This document shows, piece by piece, positions 36,308 through 46,027 of a DNA stretch of 49,057 bases (its first letter is position 1; every line of letters starts with the position of its first letter). The notes under the pieces are model-generated. The model did no database searches. It was not told the origin of the DNA and worked only from the letters and a program-made list of their open reading frames with translations. Source of the DNA: [Eubacterium] yurii subsp. margaretiae ATCC 43715 (GTDB lineage: Bacteria > Bacillota > Clostridia > Peptostreptococcales > Filifactoraceae); NCBI GenBank assembly GCA_000146855.1, contig GL405246.1, forward strand, positions 1,232,944-1,282,000, given 5' to 3'. Position numbers and translations under genes: made by a program.

Positions 36308-36865
36308 ATGATGAAAAAAGTTGCTGTTTTTTTTGCTGACGGTTTTGAGGAAGTTGAGTCACTTACAGTAGTGGATTATCTTAGAAGAGCAGAAGTAACT
36401 GTGGATACTATATCAACTACAAACAAAAAATCTTGTTTAGGTGCTCATGGTGTAGAGATAGTCATGGATAAACTTATGAAAGATATTAAACTTGAATACG
36501 ACGGCTATATAATTCCAGGGGGTTCAGATAATGCTTTTTCAATGAAAAATAATAAAGAACTCTTAGATATTTTAAGCAAGGAATTTAATAATGGTAAGTT
36601 GGTTTCAGCAATTTGTGCAAGCCCTACAGTATTGTACGAGGCAGGAATAACTCCAGGAAAAAAAATTACTTCTTATCCAGGAGTATTTAAAAATGGAGAA
36701 TCTGGTTTTGAATATTTGGATGAAATAGTGGTAAAAGATAATAACTTGATTACATCAAGAGGTCCTTCAACAGCAGTTTACTGGTCTTTAAGTATAATTG
36801 AATATCTGACTTCCAAAGAAAAAAGAGAAGCAATAGAAAGTCAAATATTACTTAATCTCATATAG
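36308..36865 (+). CDS. DJ-1/PfpI family protein (ThiJ/YajL-like)
   Basis: A 185-residue protein of the DJ-1 superfamily. The nucleophile cysteine is in SAICASPTVL (about C104), with the conserved glutamate in GFEEVES (about 12-18) and the GGSDNA segment (about 70-75) of the active site. Members are linked to oxidative and carbonyl stress protection; the exact reaction is debated. Start is ATG 36308 or 36311, both suited to GAGGAG at 36296-36301. It is divergent from htpG, and the CIRCE element lies about 150 bases upstream, beyond its own promoter. Confidence 0.9.
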   Translation: MMKKVAVFFADGFEEVESLTVVDYLRRAEVTVDTISTTNKKSCLGAHGVEIVMDKLMKDIKLEYDGYIIPGGSDNAFSMKNNKELLDILSKEFNNGKLVSAICASPTVLYEAGITPGKKITSYPGVFKNGESGFEYLDEIVVKDNNLITSRGPSTAVYWSLSIIEYLTSKEKREAIESQILLNLI

Positions 36866-36972
36866 ATGTTTAGGATTTAAATTTTAAAAATCAGGTATTA
36901 AAGTAGGGGGTTTCTTTTTATTTTTAAGAACTCCCTTAATTTTGTTTATTGTATTATTTTGAAAGGAAAGTT

Positions 36973-38793
36973 ATGTCAGTAAGAGAAGATATCAGAAATA
37001 TAGCTATAATAGCCCACGTTGACCATGGAAAGACTACTTTGGTTGATGCTTTACTAAAACAAAGCGGTATATTTAGAGAAAATCAGGAAGTTCAAGAAAG
37101 AGTGATGGATTCCAACGATTTGGAAAGAGAAAGAGGAATAACAATTCTTTCAAAAAATACAGCTATACATTATAAAAACTCTAAAATTAATATTATTGAT
37201 ACTCCAGGGCATGCTGATTTTGGTGGAGAAGTTGAGCGTGTTTTAAAGATGGTAAATGGGGTAATACTTGTTGTTGACTCTTTTGAAGGTCCTATGCCAC
37301 AAACTAGATTCGTGCTTAAAAAAGCATTGGAACTTTCTCTACCTGTTTTAGTTTGTATCAATAAAGTCGACAGACCTGAAGCAAGGGCTGAGGAAGTTGT
37401 CGAAGAAGTCTTAGAATTGCTTTTAGAGCTTGATGAAAGTGAAAGATACCTTGATTCCCACTTTATATTTGCATCAGCAATTGGCGGATGGGCGACTGAA
37501 GATTTGTCTGTAAAAAAAGACAGTATGGCTGATATGTACGAGGCAATTTTGAAATATATTCCTGCTCCAAGCGGAGATATGGATGCACCTCCTAAGATGC
37601 TTATCTCTACAATAGACTATAATGAATATGTTGGCAGAATAGCTGTAGGTAAGATTGAATGTGGCTCCTTAAAAGTTAATCAGGAAATGATGCTATTAAA
37701 TTATTTAGATCCCAACAAAAAACAAAAGGTTAAAATAGGTAAACTCTATGAATATGATGGACTCAAAAGAGTGGAAGTACAAGAGGCTAAGATGGGTTCA
37801 ATAGTAGCTATATCAGGAATGGACGGATTTCAAATAGGAGATACACTCTGCGATCCTACAAATCCTGAAGCTATTGAATTTGTAAATATATCGGAACCTA
37901 CAATAGCAATGAATTTCTGTGTTAATGATTCTCCTTTTGCCGGTCAAGAGGGAAAGTTTGTCACATCAAGACAAATCAGAGACCGACTTGATAGGGAATT
38001 AAATACTAATATATCTCTTAGAGTGGAAGAAACTGAATCTGCAGATGTGTTCAAGGTTTCAGGTAGGGGTGAGTTACACCTTTCTATTTTAATGGAAACA
38101 ATGAGAAGAGAAGGATACGAACTACAAGTTTCTAAACCGGAAGTGTTGTTTAAATATGACAAGGATGGAAAAAAGTTAGAACCTATGGAAATTGCAATAA
38201 TTGATGTTCCAGAAGAGTTTATGGGCTCTGTAATGGAAAAAATGGGCACAAGAAAAGCTCAGATGAAAAATATGATTCAAAGTAAGGGCGGATATGTAAG
38301 GATAGAATTCATAGTGCCTACCAGAGGTCTTATTGGATATCGTAACGAGTTTTTGACAGATACTAAGGGAAATGGAATCATCAACGCCTTGTTTGACAGT
38401 TATGGAGAATATGTGGGCGAAATAGAGACAAGAACAAGAGGTTCTTTGGTTGCCTTTGAAACAGGAGTAGCAGTAACATACGGTTTATATAATGCTCAAG
38501 AAAGAGGAATTCTCTTTGTCGAACCTTCAGAAAAGGTATATGCAGGTCAAGTTGTTGGTTCAAATTCAAGAGCAGAAGATATAGACGTTAATGTGTGTAA
38601 GAGAAAACAGGCTACAAATATGAGAGCATCAGGCTCAGATGAAGCCCTAAGACTTTCACCTGTGAAGAAGATGTCTTTGGAAGAAGCGCTTGAGTTTATA
38701 AGTGATGATGAACTAATCGAAATTACTCCACTTTCTATGAGAATAAGAAAGAAAATATTAGATAAGTCTCTAAGGGCAAAAGCTCGTAAATAA
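36973..38793 (+). CDS. typA: Ribosome-associated GTPase TypA/BipA
   Basis: A translational GTPase involved in ribosome assembly and stress growth. The 606-residue protein has [14 protein letters not shown] (about 14-27), the switch with [23 protein letters not shown] (about 74-87) and NKVD (about 128-131), then beta-barrel, EF-G III/V-like domains and the TypA-specific C-terminal domain with [10 protein letters not shown]. Start ATG 36973 has GAAAGGAAAG ahead. It is 27 bases from the SCIFF maturase gene, so the two may be co-transcribed. Confidence 0.97.
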   Translation: MSVREDIRNIAIIAHVDHGKTTLVDALLKQSGIFRENQEVQERVMDSNDLERERGITILSKNTAIHYKNSKINIIDTPGHADFGGEVERVLKMVNGVILVVDSFEGPMPQTRFVLKKALELSLPVLVCINKVDRPEARAEEVVEEVLELLLELDESERYLDSHFIFASAIGGWATEDLSVKKDSMADMYEAILKYIPAPSGDMDAPPKMLISTIDYNEYVGRIAVGKIECGSLKVNQEMMLLNYLDPNKKQKVKIGKLYEYDGLKRVEVQEAKMGSIVAISGMDGFQIGDTLCDPTNPEAIEFVNISEPTIAMNFCVNDSPFAGQEGKFVTSRQIRDRLDRELNTNISLRVEETESADVFKVSGRGELHLSILMETMRREGYELQVSKPEVLFKYDKDGKKLEPMEIAIIDVPEEFMGSVMEKMGTRKAQMKNMIQSKGGYVRIEFIVPTRGLIGYRNEFLTDTKGNGIINALFDSYGEYVGEIETRTRGSLVAFETGVAVTYGLYNAQERGILFVEPSEKVYAGQVVGSNSRAEDIDVNVCKRKQATNMRASGSDEALRLSPVKKMSLEEALEFISDDELIEITPLSMRIRKKILDKSLRAKARK

Positions 38794-38820
38794 ATAATTA
38801 GTTTTAGAAAAGGTAAGAAT

Positions 38821-40194
38821 ATGGGTTTGGAAAGTATGATTCATAAATATAAGATGAATGGGTTAAATATAGTTTTAGATGTAAATTCAGGTTCCGTTCA
38901 TGCTTTTGACGATGTAAGTTTTGATATTATAGAAGATGCATATGATAAATCTCTTGAATATATATGCTCAAAATATGATTATAAGACTGAAGATATTAAA
39001 GAGTCCTTAGACGAAATAAATCAGCTTAGAAATCAGGGATTGTTGTACACAGACAATGATTATATCGACGATATCATGCTTGCAAATCACTCAGATATCG
39101 TGAAGGCTATGTGTTTACATGTAGCACACGACTGTAACCTAAGATGTAGTTATTGTTTTGCATCTCAGGGTGATTTCGGTGGAGATAAGGAGATAATGAG
39201 CCTTGAAGTTGGAAAAAAAGCTTTGGATTATCTTGTAGAGCATAGTGGAAATAGAAGAAATCTTGAAGTCGATTTTTTTGGTGGCGAACCGTTGATGAAC
39301 TTTGAAGTTGTAAAGCAACTCGTAGATTATGGAAATAAGATAGCTGGAGAAAAAAATAAAAATTTCAGGTTTACAATAACTACCAACGGTGTCCTCCTCA
39401 GTGATGACAAAATAGAATATATAAACGAAAATATGCACAATGTTGTACTTTCTTTGGATGGAAGAAAAGAGATTAATGATGCAAACAGACCGCTTATAAA
39501 CGGCAAGGGAAGTTATGATTTAATAGTTCCTAAATTCCAAAAGCTTATCAAAGATAGACCACTTGATAAGTATTACTATGTAAGAGGTACCTTTACAAGG
39601 GATAATCTTGATTTTTCTAAAGATTTAAAAACCTATAAAGATCTAGGTTTTTCATTGACATCAATTGAACCTGTAGTAGGTAGCGAAGATAATAAGTACG
39701 CCATAAGAGAGGAAGATATACCTACAATATTAGATGAATACGAAAAAATTGCTATTGACTATGCTAAAATGCAGGTCAATAAAGAAAATTTTAAATTTTT
39801 CCACTTTATGGTAGACCTTACTCAAGGACCTTGTGTTGTAAAAAGAGTACGAGGTTGCGGTGCAGGTGGTGAATATCTTGCTATTACTCCTATCGGCGAT
39901 ATATATCCATGTCATCAGTTTGTAGGGAATGAAGAATTTAAGATGGGGAATTTATTTGATGAAAATCTTGAACTACCTAAGCAATTAAAAAATGAATTTA
40001 AAAAAGCAAATGTTCTAACAAAAGATGAATGTAAAAAGTGTTGGGCAAGGTATTATTGCTCAGGTGGATGTCATGCCAATGCAATAAATTTTAATGCTGA
40101 TATACAAAAACCTTATGAGATTGGCTGTATCATGCAGAGAAAAAGACTGGAATGTGCAATAATGGTTGAGGCATGTAAGGCAATTTATTCCTAA
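38821..40194 (+). CDS. scfB: Thioether-forming SCIFF peptide maturase (radical SAM/SPASM)
   Basis: A 457-residue radical SAM enzyme that in its family installs Cys-Thr thioether links in the SCIFF (six cysteines in forty-five) peptide. The N-terminal ~85 residues form the peptide-recognition region. The cluster ligands are in CNLRCSYC (C105, C109, C112). The SPASM region supplies extra cluster cysteines: GCGAGGEYLAITPIGDIYPC (about 341-360) and CKKCWARYYCSGGC (about 401-414). The layout and FFGGEPLMNFEVV match the family. The SCIFF precursor, usually directly upstream, is not in this window; typA occupies that place. AAAGGTAAG is the ribosome binding site. Confidence 0.92.
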   Translation: MGLESMIHKYKMNGLNIVLDVNSGSVHAFDDVSFDIIEDAYDKSLEYICSKYDYKTEDIKESLDEINQLRNQGLLYTDNDYIDDIMLANHSDIVKAMCLHVAHDCNLRCSYCFASQGDFGGDKEIMSLEVGKKALDYLVEHSGNRRNLEVDFFGGEPLMNFEVVKQLVDYGNKIAGEKNKNFRFTITTNGVLLSDDKIEYINENMHNVVLSLDGRKEINDANRPLINGKGSYDLIVPKFQKLIKDRPLDKYYYVRGTFTRDNLDFSKDLKTYKDLGFSLTSIEPVVGSEDNKYAIREEDIPTILDEYEKIAIDYAKMQVNKENFKFFHFMVDLTQGPCVVKRVRGCGAGGEYLAITPIGDIYPCHQFVGNEEFKMGNLFDENLELPKQLKNEFKKANVLTKDECKKCWARYYCSGGCHANAINFNADIQKPYEIGCIMQRKRLECAIMVEACKAIYS

Positions 40195-40248
40195 AAGATA
40201 ACATCATATTATAATCAATACTTATATCTGTTTTAAAAATTATATAAT

Positions 40249-40290
40249 AGACTTGTTCCATTTTCTTTTTAGATTCTGTTGAACAAGTCT
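40249..40290 (+). terminator. Terminator-like hairpin after the SCIFF maturase gene
   Basis: AGACTTGTTC (40249-40258) pairs perfectly with GAACAAGTCT (40281-40290) over a 22-base loop; the T tract after it is poor. The rest of 40195-40470 shows nothing I can name. Confidence 0.5.
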
Positions 40291-40470
40291 AATCTATTTT
40301 AGATTTAAGTGTATGCTACTTTCTATCATTTATAGTTCAATAAATTCTATCCCTATATACAATGTAAAAGTTATAGTAATCTACGCTACTAAGCTACCTT
40401 TTAAAAAATTATTACACTTGAAATATACACCTATATTAATTGTTTTAAATATTATAAAAGTAGGTTTATA

Positions 40471-41854
40471 ATGGAAAAAAACCCAATTTTAAATGAATTA
40501 TTATCTTTTGAAGGTGAACATTATACTAAGTTTTTTATGCCTTCACATTTACAATTGACTTACAAAGATGATTTTTCGGCTACTCAAAAAAAAGTTTTTG
40601 AGTTTATGAAAAAATTTGAAAATAAAATCTTTTCTTTGGATGTAACAGAAGTAAATAACTTTGATAATTTGTCAAATCCAAGCGGAATAATTAAGCAATC
40701 CCAAGAGATAATGGCAAAGTCCTTTAATTCTAAAGATGCGTTTTTTTTGGTAAATGGCTCTACAGTGGGTATTTTATCTATGATATGTGCAGTAACAGAA
40801 TTTAATGATAAGATAATAATTCAAAAAAAACTCTCATAAATCTGTGCATAATGCCTGTAAAATAAATAAATTAAATGTTGTCTATATTGAAAATGAGAAA
40901 AATGAATATTTTGATGTGGATAGAAAGCTTAAAATTTCACAATTTGAAAATTTGTTGAAGAAAAATTCAGATGCCAAAGCAGTAGTAATTACATCTTCAA
41001 ATTACTATGGACAAGATTTGGATGTAAAAAAATTAGCGGAAATTACTCATAAATATTCGATGTATCTTTTGGTAGATTGTGCACATTGTGCAAATTACAA
41101 TTACAGTAAAAAATTTCCGCACTTTCCAATTAATTATGCCGATATGGCAGTGACAAGTTTCCATAAGACACTTCCTTGCATCAACCAAACAGCAGTACTT
41201 TTTACAAACAAAAATCTAAGTAATAAGGTAAAAGAAAAACTAAGAGAGCAAATAAATATATTTCAAACTACAAGTCCTTCATATATACTACTTTCAAATA
41301 TTGAAGTAACAAATTATCTGCTGAGTAGATATGGAGAAATTCTATATGGCGAATTATTTAAAAATATAAAAAGATTTAAAAGAAAGATTTTTAAATTATC
41401 TAGAAATAATCATATCATTAAAATTCTTCCAAATGATGATTTTTCAAGGCTTGTTATTTCATTTAGAGATGTAGATGTAGATATAAATACAGTTTACAGG
41501 CATTTAAAATATAAAAAGATACTACCTGAAATGACAAATGAAAAGAGTATAGTATTTATATGCAATATTTTCCACACAAAAAATGATTTTGACAATTTAT
41601 TTTTTGCTTTAAAATCACTTATTAAAAATAAAAATATTATGAACTCCTACATTAACAATAATACTTATAAGAACTCTAAAAATAAAGAAGTTATAAAGTA
41701 TGTTGAGCAAAATATTGGAAATAACAGTGATTACAATATCTACTTATATCCACCAGGTACTCCTTTTTTGACCAAGGGTGAAATTTTAACTAATAAAATA
41801 TTAAAACATTTAAAAAAAATTGATAATAAAGAAAATATTGAAATAATTTTTTAA
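40471..41854 (+). pseudogene. Orn/Lys/Arg decarboxylase-like gene split by a one-base frameshift
   Basis: Two abutting frames (40471-40839 and 40844-41854) together make one PLP-dependent fold-type I protein of about 460 residues, of the YaaO/Orn-Lys-Arg decarboxylase family. The break falls in a run of eight A (40823-40830). With seven, the sequence reads through IQKNSHKSVHNAC, the NSHKS motif of the family. The PLP lysine is in SFHKTLPCINQTA and the aspartate in LLVDCAHCANY. A short C-terminal domain (YLYPPGTPFLTKGE) is present. All else is intact, so this may be a sequencing error, a recent mutation or a slippage-prone switch. The second frame has no ribosome binding site of its own. Confidence 0.85.
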
Positions 41855-41896
41855 TTTTTCTTTTTATACTTTTTATAAGAAATTTCAAGCTTTTTA

Positions 41897-41925
41897 TTGA
41901 CAATTTATAATATTTATATTAAAAT
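41897..41925 (+). promoter_or_regulatory. Promoter for rplM-rpsI
   Basis: TTGACA (41897-41902), 17 bases, TAAAAT (41920-41925), the expected strong promoter for a ribosomal protein operon. Confidence 0.8.
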
Positions 41926-41930
41926 AGTTC

Positions 41931-41988
41931 GCAGTGTATAGATAAGTTGTCCATTAGCCCCGGACTTATGATACAGTTTGTATTTTTT
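41931..41988 (+). ncRNA. L13 leader (structured rplM leader)
   Basis: A nested stem: TGTAT (41935-41939) with ATACA (41971-41975), ATAAG with CTTAT, and TCC with GGA around a loop. Position and structure fit the Firmicutes L13 leader, thought to bind L13 for autoregulation. The ATACA arm can instead pair with TGTAT (41979-41983), which is followed by six T. Confidence 0.75.
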
Positions 41989-42017
41989 ATTTATGCATTT
42001 TGAGGAGGAATTTTATA

Positions 42018-42446
42018 ATGAAGTGTTATATACAAAAACCTTCAGAAGTTCAAAGAAAATGGCACTTAATTGATGCCGAAGGAAAAACTCTTGGTAGACT
42101 TTCTACTGAAATAGCTAAACTGTTGAGAGGTAAACACAAGGTTACTTTTACACCTCATGTTGACGGTGGCGACTATGTTGTTGTAATTAATGCAGATAAA
42201 ATCGAAGTTACTGGTAAAAAGAGAGATAATAAGGTTTATAGACATCATACAGGTTATATAGGTAACCTTAAGGAGATAAACTTTAAAAAACTCCAAGAAA
42301 AGAAACCGGAAGAAATAATAAGATTGTCTGTAAGTGGTATGCTTCCTAAAAACAAACTTAGAGCTCCTATGATGAAAAGATTGAGAATTTTTGCTGGTTC
42401 TGAGCATACTCATCAAGCTCAAAAAGTTGAAAAATATGAAATTTAG
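42018..42446 (+). CDS. rplM: 50S ribosomal protein L13
   Basis: An early-assembly large-subunit protein of 142 residues, the usual length. Recognisable are WHLIDAEGKTLGRLS (about 16-30), LRGKHKVTFTPHVDGGDYV and HTGYIGNLKEI with GMLPKNKL. Start ATG 42018 has GAGGAGG ideally spaced; an upstream in-frame start at 42000 lies before that site. It begins the rplM-rpsI operon, led by an autoregulatory RNA. Confidence 0.98.
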   Translation: MKCYIQKPSEVQRKWHLIDAEGKTLGRLSTEIAKLLRGKHKVTFTPHVDGGDYVVVINADKIEVTGKKRDNKVYRHHTGYIGNLKEINFKKLQEKKPEEIIRLSVSGMLPKNKLRAPMMKRLRIFAGSEHTHQAQKVEKYEI

Positions 42447-42467
42447 TTTTAGGAGGGTAGGATTATA

Positions 42468-42866
42468 ATGGCAAAAGTACAATATTTCGGTACAGGAAGA
42501 AGGAAAAGTTCTGTAGCTCGTGTAAGATTGTTGCCGGGTAACGGAAAAATAACTGTAAATAAGAGAGACTTAGAAGAATATTTTGGTGCAGGTTATGAGA
42601 CTCAAAAAAGAGAAGTAAGAAGACCATTGGAAATAACTGATACTCTAGGTAAGTACGATGTATTCGTTAATGTTTCAGGTGGTGGATTTACAGGTCAAGC
42701 CGGTGCCATAAGACATGGTATTTCAAGAGCTCTTCTAGAGGTTGATGCTGAACTTAGAGGTTCGTTGAAAGCTGAAGGTTTCTTGACAAGAGATTCAAGA
42801 ATGAAGGAAAGAAAGAAATACGGTCTTAAAGCTGCAAGAAGAGCACCTCAATTCTCAAAGAGATAG
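42468..42866 (+). CDS. rpsI: 30S ribosomal protein S9
   Basis: A small-subunit protein of 132 residues whose C-terminal tail reaches the P-site tRNA. Signatures: [14 protein letters not shown] (about 8-21), [19 protein letters not shown] (about 65-83) and the terminal [17 protein letters not shown] with the final lysine-arginine. TTAGGAGGG is the ribosome binding site. It ends the operon at the terminator 42883-42918. Confidence 0.98.
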   Translation: MAKVQYFGTGRRKSSVARVRLLPGNGKITVNKRDLEEYFGAGYETQKREVRRPLEITDTLGKYDVFVNVSGGGFTGQAGAIRHGISRALLEVDAELRGSLKAEGFLTRDSRMKERKKYGLKAARRAPQFSKR

Positions 42867-42882
42867 TAATATCGACTATTTT

Positions 42883-42918
42883 AAAAAACCTGAAAATATT
42901 ATGTTTTTCAGGTTTTTT
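42883..42918 (+). terminator. Terminator after rpsI
   Basis: AAAAAACCTGAAAA (42883-42896) pairs with TTTTTCAGGTTTTTT ending at 42918, loop of seven bases. Confidence 0.93.
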
Positions 42919-42958
42919 AATTGTGTATAATAAGTAATTATTTTTATGGTGATTAGCA

Positions 42959-43366
42959 TTGAAAATAGAAATATTTTATCAAGAGAAAGAAGACAAGAAT
43001 TATTCTTATATAAAACAGGAGTATATAGCTAGAATAGAAAAATACTGTGATTTTTCTATAATAAATACCTATCCTGTTAAGGATGAAAAGACGTTTTTCA
43101 TACTTATTACAGATTTAGGTGAAGATGTATCATCTGATGTTCTTTCAAGAAAAATAGATTCTATACTTACTTGCGGTTACTCTAAGATAGTTTTTTTCTT
43201 GATTCAGAAAGATAAAAGAAAACTTGATAATGAACAGAAAATATATTTTGATTATAATTTAAACTTAAGCAGTATAAAATCAACTTTTGATATGAAACTT
43301 ATCTTTTTATTAGAACAAGTTTACAGGTGTTTTAAAATTAATAACGGGGAAATTTATCATAAATAA
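42959..43366 (+). CDS. Divergent RlmH-family protein lacking the SAM-binding loop
   Basis: RlmH methylates pseudouridine 1915 of 23S rRNA. This 135-residue homologue keeps the N-terminal strand, the helix VSSDVLSRKIDSIL and above all the C-terminal signature LLEQVYRCFKINNGEIYHK. However, where RlmH has the knot motif VIGGxxG the sequence reads FFLIQKDKRK (about 82-91), and the TxxHQ segment has become STFDMKL. The cofactor site is thus gone and methyltransferase activity is unlikely. Start is a TTG at 42959 with GGTGAT upstream. The reading frame is otherwise intact, so it is a pseudoenzyme candidate rather than a dead gene. Confidence 0.8.
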   Translation: MKIEIFYQEKEDKNYSYIKQEYIARIEKYCDFSIINTYPVKDEKTFFILITDLGEDVSSDVLSRKIDSILTCGYSKIVFFLIQKDKRKLDNEQKIYFDYNLNLSSIKSTFDMKLIFLLEQVYRCFKINNGEIYHK

Positions 43367-43369
43367 TAA

Positions 43370-43398
43370 TTGTATTTATACGCTTTTTTTGATAAAAT
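43370..43398 (+). promoter_or_regulatory. Promoter for prfA and following genes
   Basis: TTGTAT (43370-43375), 17 bases, TAAAAT (43393-43398), 35 bases before the prfA start. Confidence 0.6.
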
Positions 43399-43433
43399 AG
43401 CCTTATTAGAGTTGATTTTTAGGAGAGGAAATA

Positions 43434-44507
43434 ATGTTTGAAAATTTAGGAGCGGTAAAGGAAAAATTCTCGGAATTAGAAAAAAAGATATCTGATCCGG
43501 AGATAATAAATAATCAAGAACAGTGGCAAAAATTAATGAAAGAACACGCCGATCTTTCTCCAGTAGTAAAAAAATATGAAGAGTACCTAAAGGCAAATGA
43601 TGACATAAAAGGTGCAAAGGAAATAATTGCCAACGAAAGCGATGAAGACCTGAGGGATCTCGCTAAGGAAGAATTATCTGGATTGGAAGAAGATTTGACA
43701 AAAATAATTGACGAATTAAAAATACTCTTATTGCCAAAAGATCCTAATGATGATAAAAACGTAATCGTCGAAATAAGAGGAGGTGCAGGTGGAGACGAGG
43801 CTGCATTGTTTGCAGGAGTTCTATTTAGAATGTACTCCATGTACGCTGCAAACAGAAGATGGAAAGTCGAACTGATGTCTTCAAATGAAACAGAAATAGG
43901 CGGATATAAGGAAGTAGTCTTTATGATTACAGGAAAGGGAGCCTACTCAAGATTGAAATTTGAATCTGGAGTTCACAGAGTGCAAAGAGTACCAGAAACG
44001 GAATCACAAGGAAGAATTCACACTTCAACTGTAACAGTTGCAGTTTTGCCTGAGGCAGAAGATGTTGAGGTCAACCTTGACTTAAATGATGTAAGAGTTG
44101 ATGTGTTCAGATCTTCAGGAAATGGAGGACAGTCTGTAAACACTACTGACTCTGCGGTAAGACTTACACATATTCCTACAGGTATTGTTATCTCTATGCA
44201 AGATGAAAAATCACAATTAAAGAATAAGGATAAAGCGTTTAAAATATTAAAGGCTAAATTGTACGATATGGAATTGGAAAAGAAACAAAAAGAGATGGCA
44301 AGTCAAAGAAAGTCACAGGTAGGTACCGGTGATCGTGCAGAAAGAATAAGAACATATAACTATCCACAAGGAAGGGTATCAGAACACAGAATAGGACTGA
44401 ACCTATATAAACTTGAATCATTTTTGAATGGTGACTTGGATGAAATAATAGATGCACTTATAACTACTGATCAGGCCGATAAATTAAATTCATTGGAAGA
44501 AAATTAA
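43434..44507 (+). CDS. prfA: Peptide chain release factor 1
   Basis: Terminates translation at UAA and UAG. The 357-residue protein has the RF1 anticodon-like PxT segment in [15 protein letters not shown] (about 183-197) and the catalytic GGQ in [15 protein letters not shown] (about 226-240). An acidic helical domain 1 precedes them. AGGAGAGG is the ribosome binding site. It is one base from tsaC. The methyltransferase gene prmC, often next to prfA and needed to modify the GGQ glutamine, is not in the window. Confidence 0.97.
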   Translation: MFENLGAVKEKFSELEKKISDPEIINNQEQWQKLMKEHADLSPVVKKYEEYLKANDDIKGAKEIIANESDEDLRDLAKEELSGLEEDLTKIIDELKILLLPKDPNDDKNVIVEIRGGAGGDEAALFAGVLFRMYSMYAANRRWKVELMSSNETEIGGYKEVVFMITGKGAYSRLKFESGVHRVQRVPETESQGRIHTSTVTVAVLPEAEDVEVNLDLNDVRVDVFRSSGNGGQSVNTTDSAVRLTHIPTGIVISMQDEKSQLKNKDKAFKILKAKLYDMELEKKQKEMASQRKSQVGTGDRAERIRTYNYPQGRVSEHRIGLNLYKLESFLNGDLDEIIDALITTDQADKLNSLEEN

Positions 44508-44508
44508 T

Positions 44509-45534
44509 ATGGACACCGAAGTAATAAAATTAAATGATGAAAACTATGATTACGCAATAAATCTTGCTAGCGAACACATTAGAAGAGGAAATATTGTAAT
44601 ATTTCCTACTGAAACGGTATATGGTATTGGTGCAAACGCCTTAGATGAAGAGTCTTCAAAAAAGATTTATATGGCAAAAGGCAGACCTTCAGATAATCCT
44701 TTGATTGTTCATATTGAAAATATGGATGATTTAAACAAAATATCCAAAAAAATAGATGAGAGGACAAAGAAAATAATTGATTGTTTTTGGCCAGGTCCTC
44801 TTACTATAATAGTGGAAAAAAGTGAAATAGTACCATCTTGTATTACAGGAGGGCTAAATACTGTTGCAGTGAGGATGCCTTCAAATAAAATAGCTAGAGA
44901 TATAATCAAAAAATCAGGTATTCCTATAGCAGCGCCTTCTGCAAATATCTCAGGAAGACCGTCAATAACTTCTGAAAAATTTGTCACTGATGAATTTTTC
45001 GGTAAGGTAGATCTCATACTTCTAAATGAATCTACAGAAATTGGAATAGAGTCCACTGTTATTGATGTAACTGGAGAAAACATTGTAATACTTAGACCTG
45101 GATTTATTACAAAAAATGATTTGGAAAATCTTTTGGCTGAAAAAATCATATTTGATTTGAATATAAGTGATGAGACAAAAGCGCCTAAATCTCCAGGCAT
45201 GAAGTATAGACACTATGCACCTAAATGTGAATTATACCTTATGTCAGGAAGTATAAATATGCAAATTGATACTGCTAAAAGCCAGATTGAAAACGATGTA
45301 AAAAATGGTGTAAAAAGCATTGTATTAGGACTTGATAATAACAGAGTATATTTTGAAAATTACTTGGAATTAGGAAATAGTGACATAGATGTTGCAAAAA
45401 ATATTTTTACCAATCTAAGAATGTTAGATATAATGAAAATACAAAAAGCCTATTTTCTCTATGAAGTAAAATCAGACTTAGATTTTTCTATATTGGATAG
45501 AGTTAAGAAGGCTGCCGGATATAAGATAATATAA
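44509..45534 (+). CDS. tsaC: L-threonylcarbamoyladenylate synthase (TsaC/Sua5 type)
   Basis: Makes threonylcarbamoyl-AMP from threonine, bicarbonate and ATP, the first step to t6A at position 37 of ANN-decoding tRNAs. The 341-residue protein has the YrdC/Sua5 core (about 1-205): FPTETVYGIGANA (about 32-44), KGRPSDNPLIVH (about 62-73) and APSANISGRPS (about 144-154). A linker with PGMKYRHYAPKCEL leads to a C-terminal Sua5 domain (about 240-341), making it the long form. It starts one base after prfA. Confidence 0.95.
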   Translation: MDTEVIKLNDENYDYAINLASEHIRRGNIVIFPTETVYGIGANALDEESSKKIYMAKGRPSDNPLIVHIENMDDLNKISKKIDERTKKIIDCFWPGPLTIIVEKSEIVPSCITGGLNTVAVRMPSNKIARDIIKKSGIPIAAPSANISGRPSITSEKFVTDEFFGKVDLILLNESTEIGIESTVIDVTGENIVILRPGFITKNDLENLLAEKIIFDLNISDETKAPKSPGMKYRHYAPKCELYLMSGSINMQIDTAKSQIENDVKNGVKSIVLGLDNNRVYFENYLELGNSDIDVAKNIFTNLRMLDIMKIQKAYFLYEVKSDLDFSILDRVKKAAGYKII

Positions 45535-45572
45535 GTTTTTTTATTTTAAGTTTATAATTTAGGAGAAAAACT

Positions 45573-46025
45573 ATGAAGATAGCTCTTGGCTCTGACCATG
45601 GAGGTTTAGAGTTAAAAAGAAAAGTTTTTGACTTTTTGAAATCAAAAAATTATGAATGTATTGACTGTGGAACATATGATGATAAGTCTGTAGATTATCC
45701 TGACTATGCAAAAGCTGTTTGCGATGAAGTATTATCAGGAAAGGCTGAAAAAGGTATTTTATTTTGTGGAACAGGAATAGGAATCTCTATTGCAGCCAAT
45801 AAAATCAACGGTATAAGATGTGCTAACTTATCTGATACATATAGTGCCGCTAAATGTGTAGAGCATAATGATTGCAATGTTATTTCGTTGGGTGGAAGAA
45901 TTCTTGGTGTTGAAATTGCCTTTGAAATAGTAGAAAAATTTTTGACTTCTAAATTTGAAGGCGGAAGACATAAGACAAGAGTTGACAAAATTATGAAAAT
46001 CGAAAAAAATAACATAGGGAGGTAA
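45573..46025 (+). CDS. rpiB: Ribose-5-phosphate isomerase B (RpiB/LacAB family)
   Basis: Interconverts ribulose-5-phosphate and ribose-5-phosphate. The 150-residue protein shows [12 protein letters not shown] (3-14), the catalytic cysteine segment [16 protein letters not shown] (about 62-77) and [18 protein letters not shown] (about 91-108). The GTGIG loop and length fit RpiB; lac-type isomerases cannot be fully excluded but no sugar genes are near. TAGGAGAAA is the ribosome binding site, and upp follows two bases later, linking ribose phosphate to PRPP use. Confidence 0.94.
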   Translation: MKIALGSDHGGLELKRKVFDFLKSKNYECIDCGTYDDKSVDYPDYAKAVCDEVLSGKAEKGILFCGTGIGISIAANKINGIRCANLSDTYSAAKCVEHNDCNVISLGGRILGVEIAFEIVEKFLTSKFEGGRHKTRVDKIMKIEKNNIGR

Positions 46026-46027
46026 TT

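Noticed and set aside
40844..41854. Second half of the decarboxylase-like gene as an independent gene
   Set aside because: No ribosome binding site at 40844, and the frame begins in the middle of the PLP fold, continuing the first half without loss.
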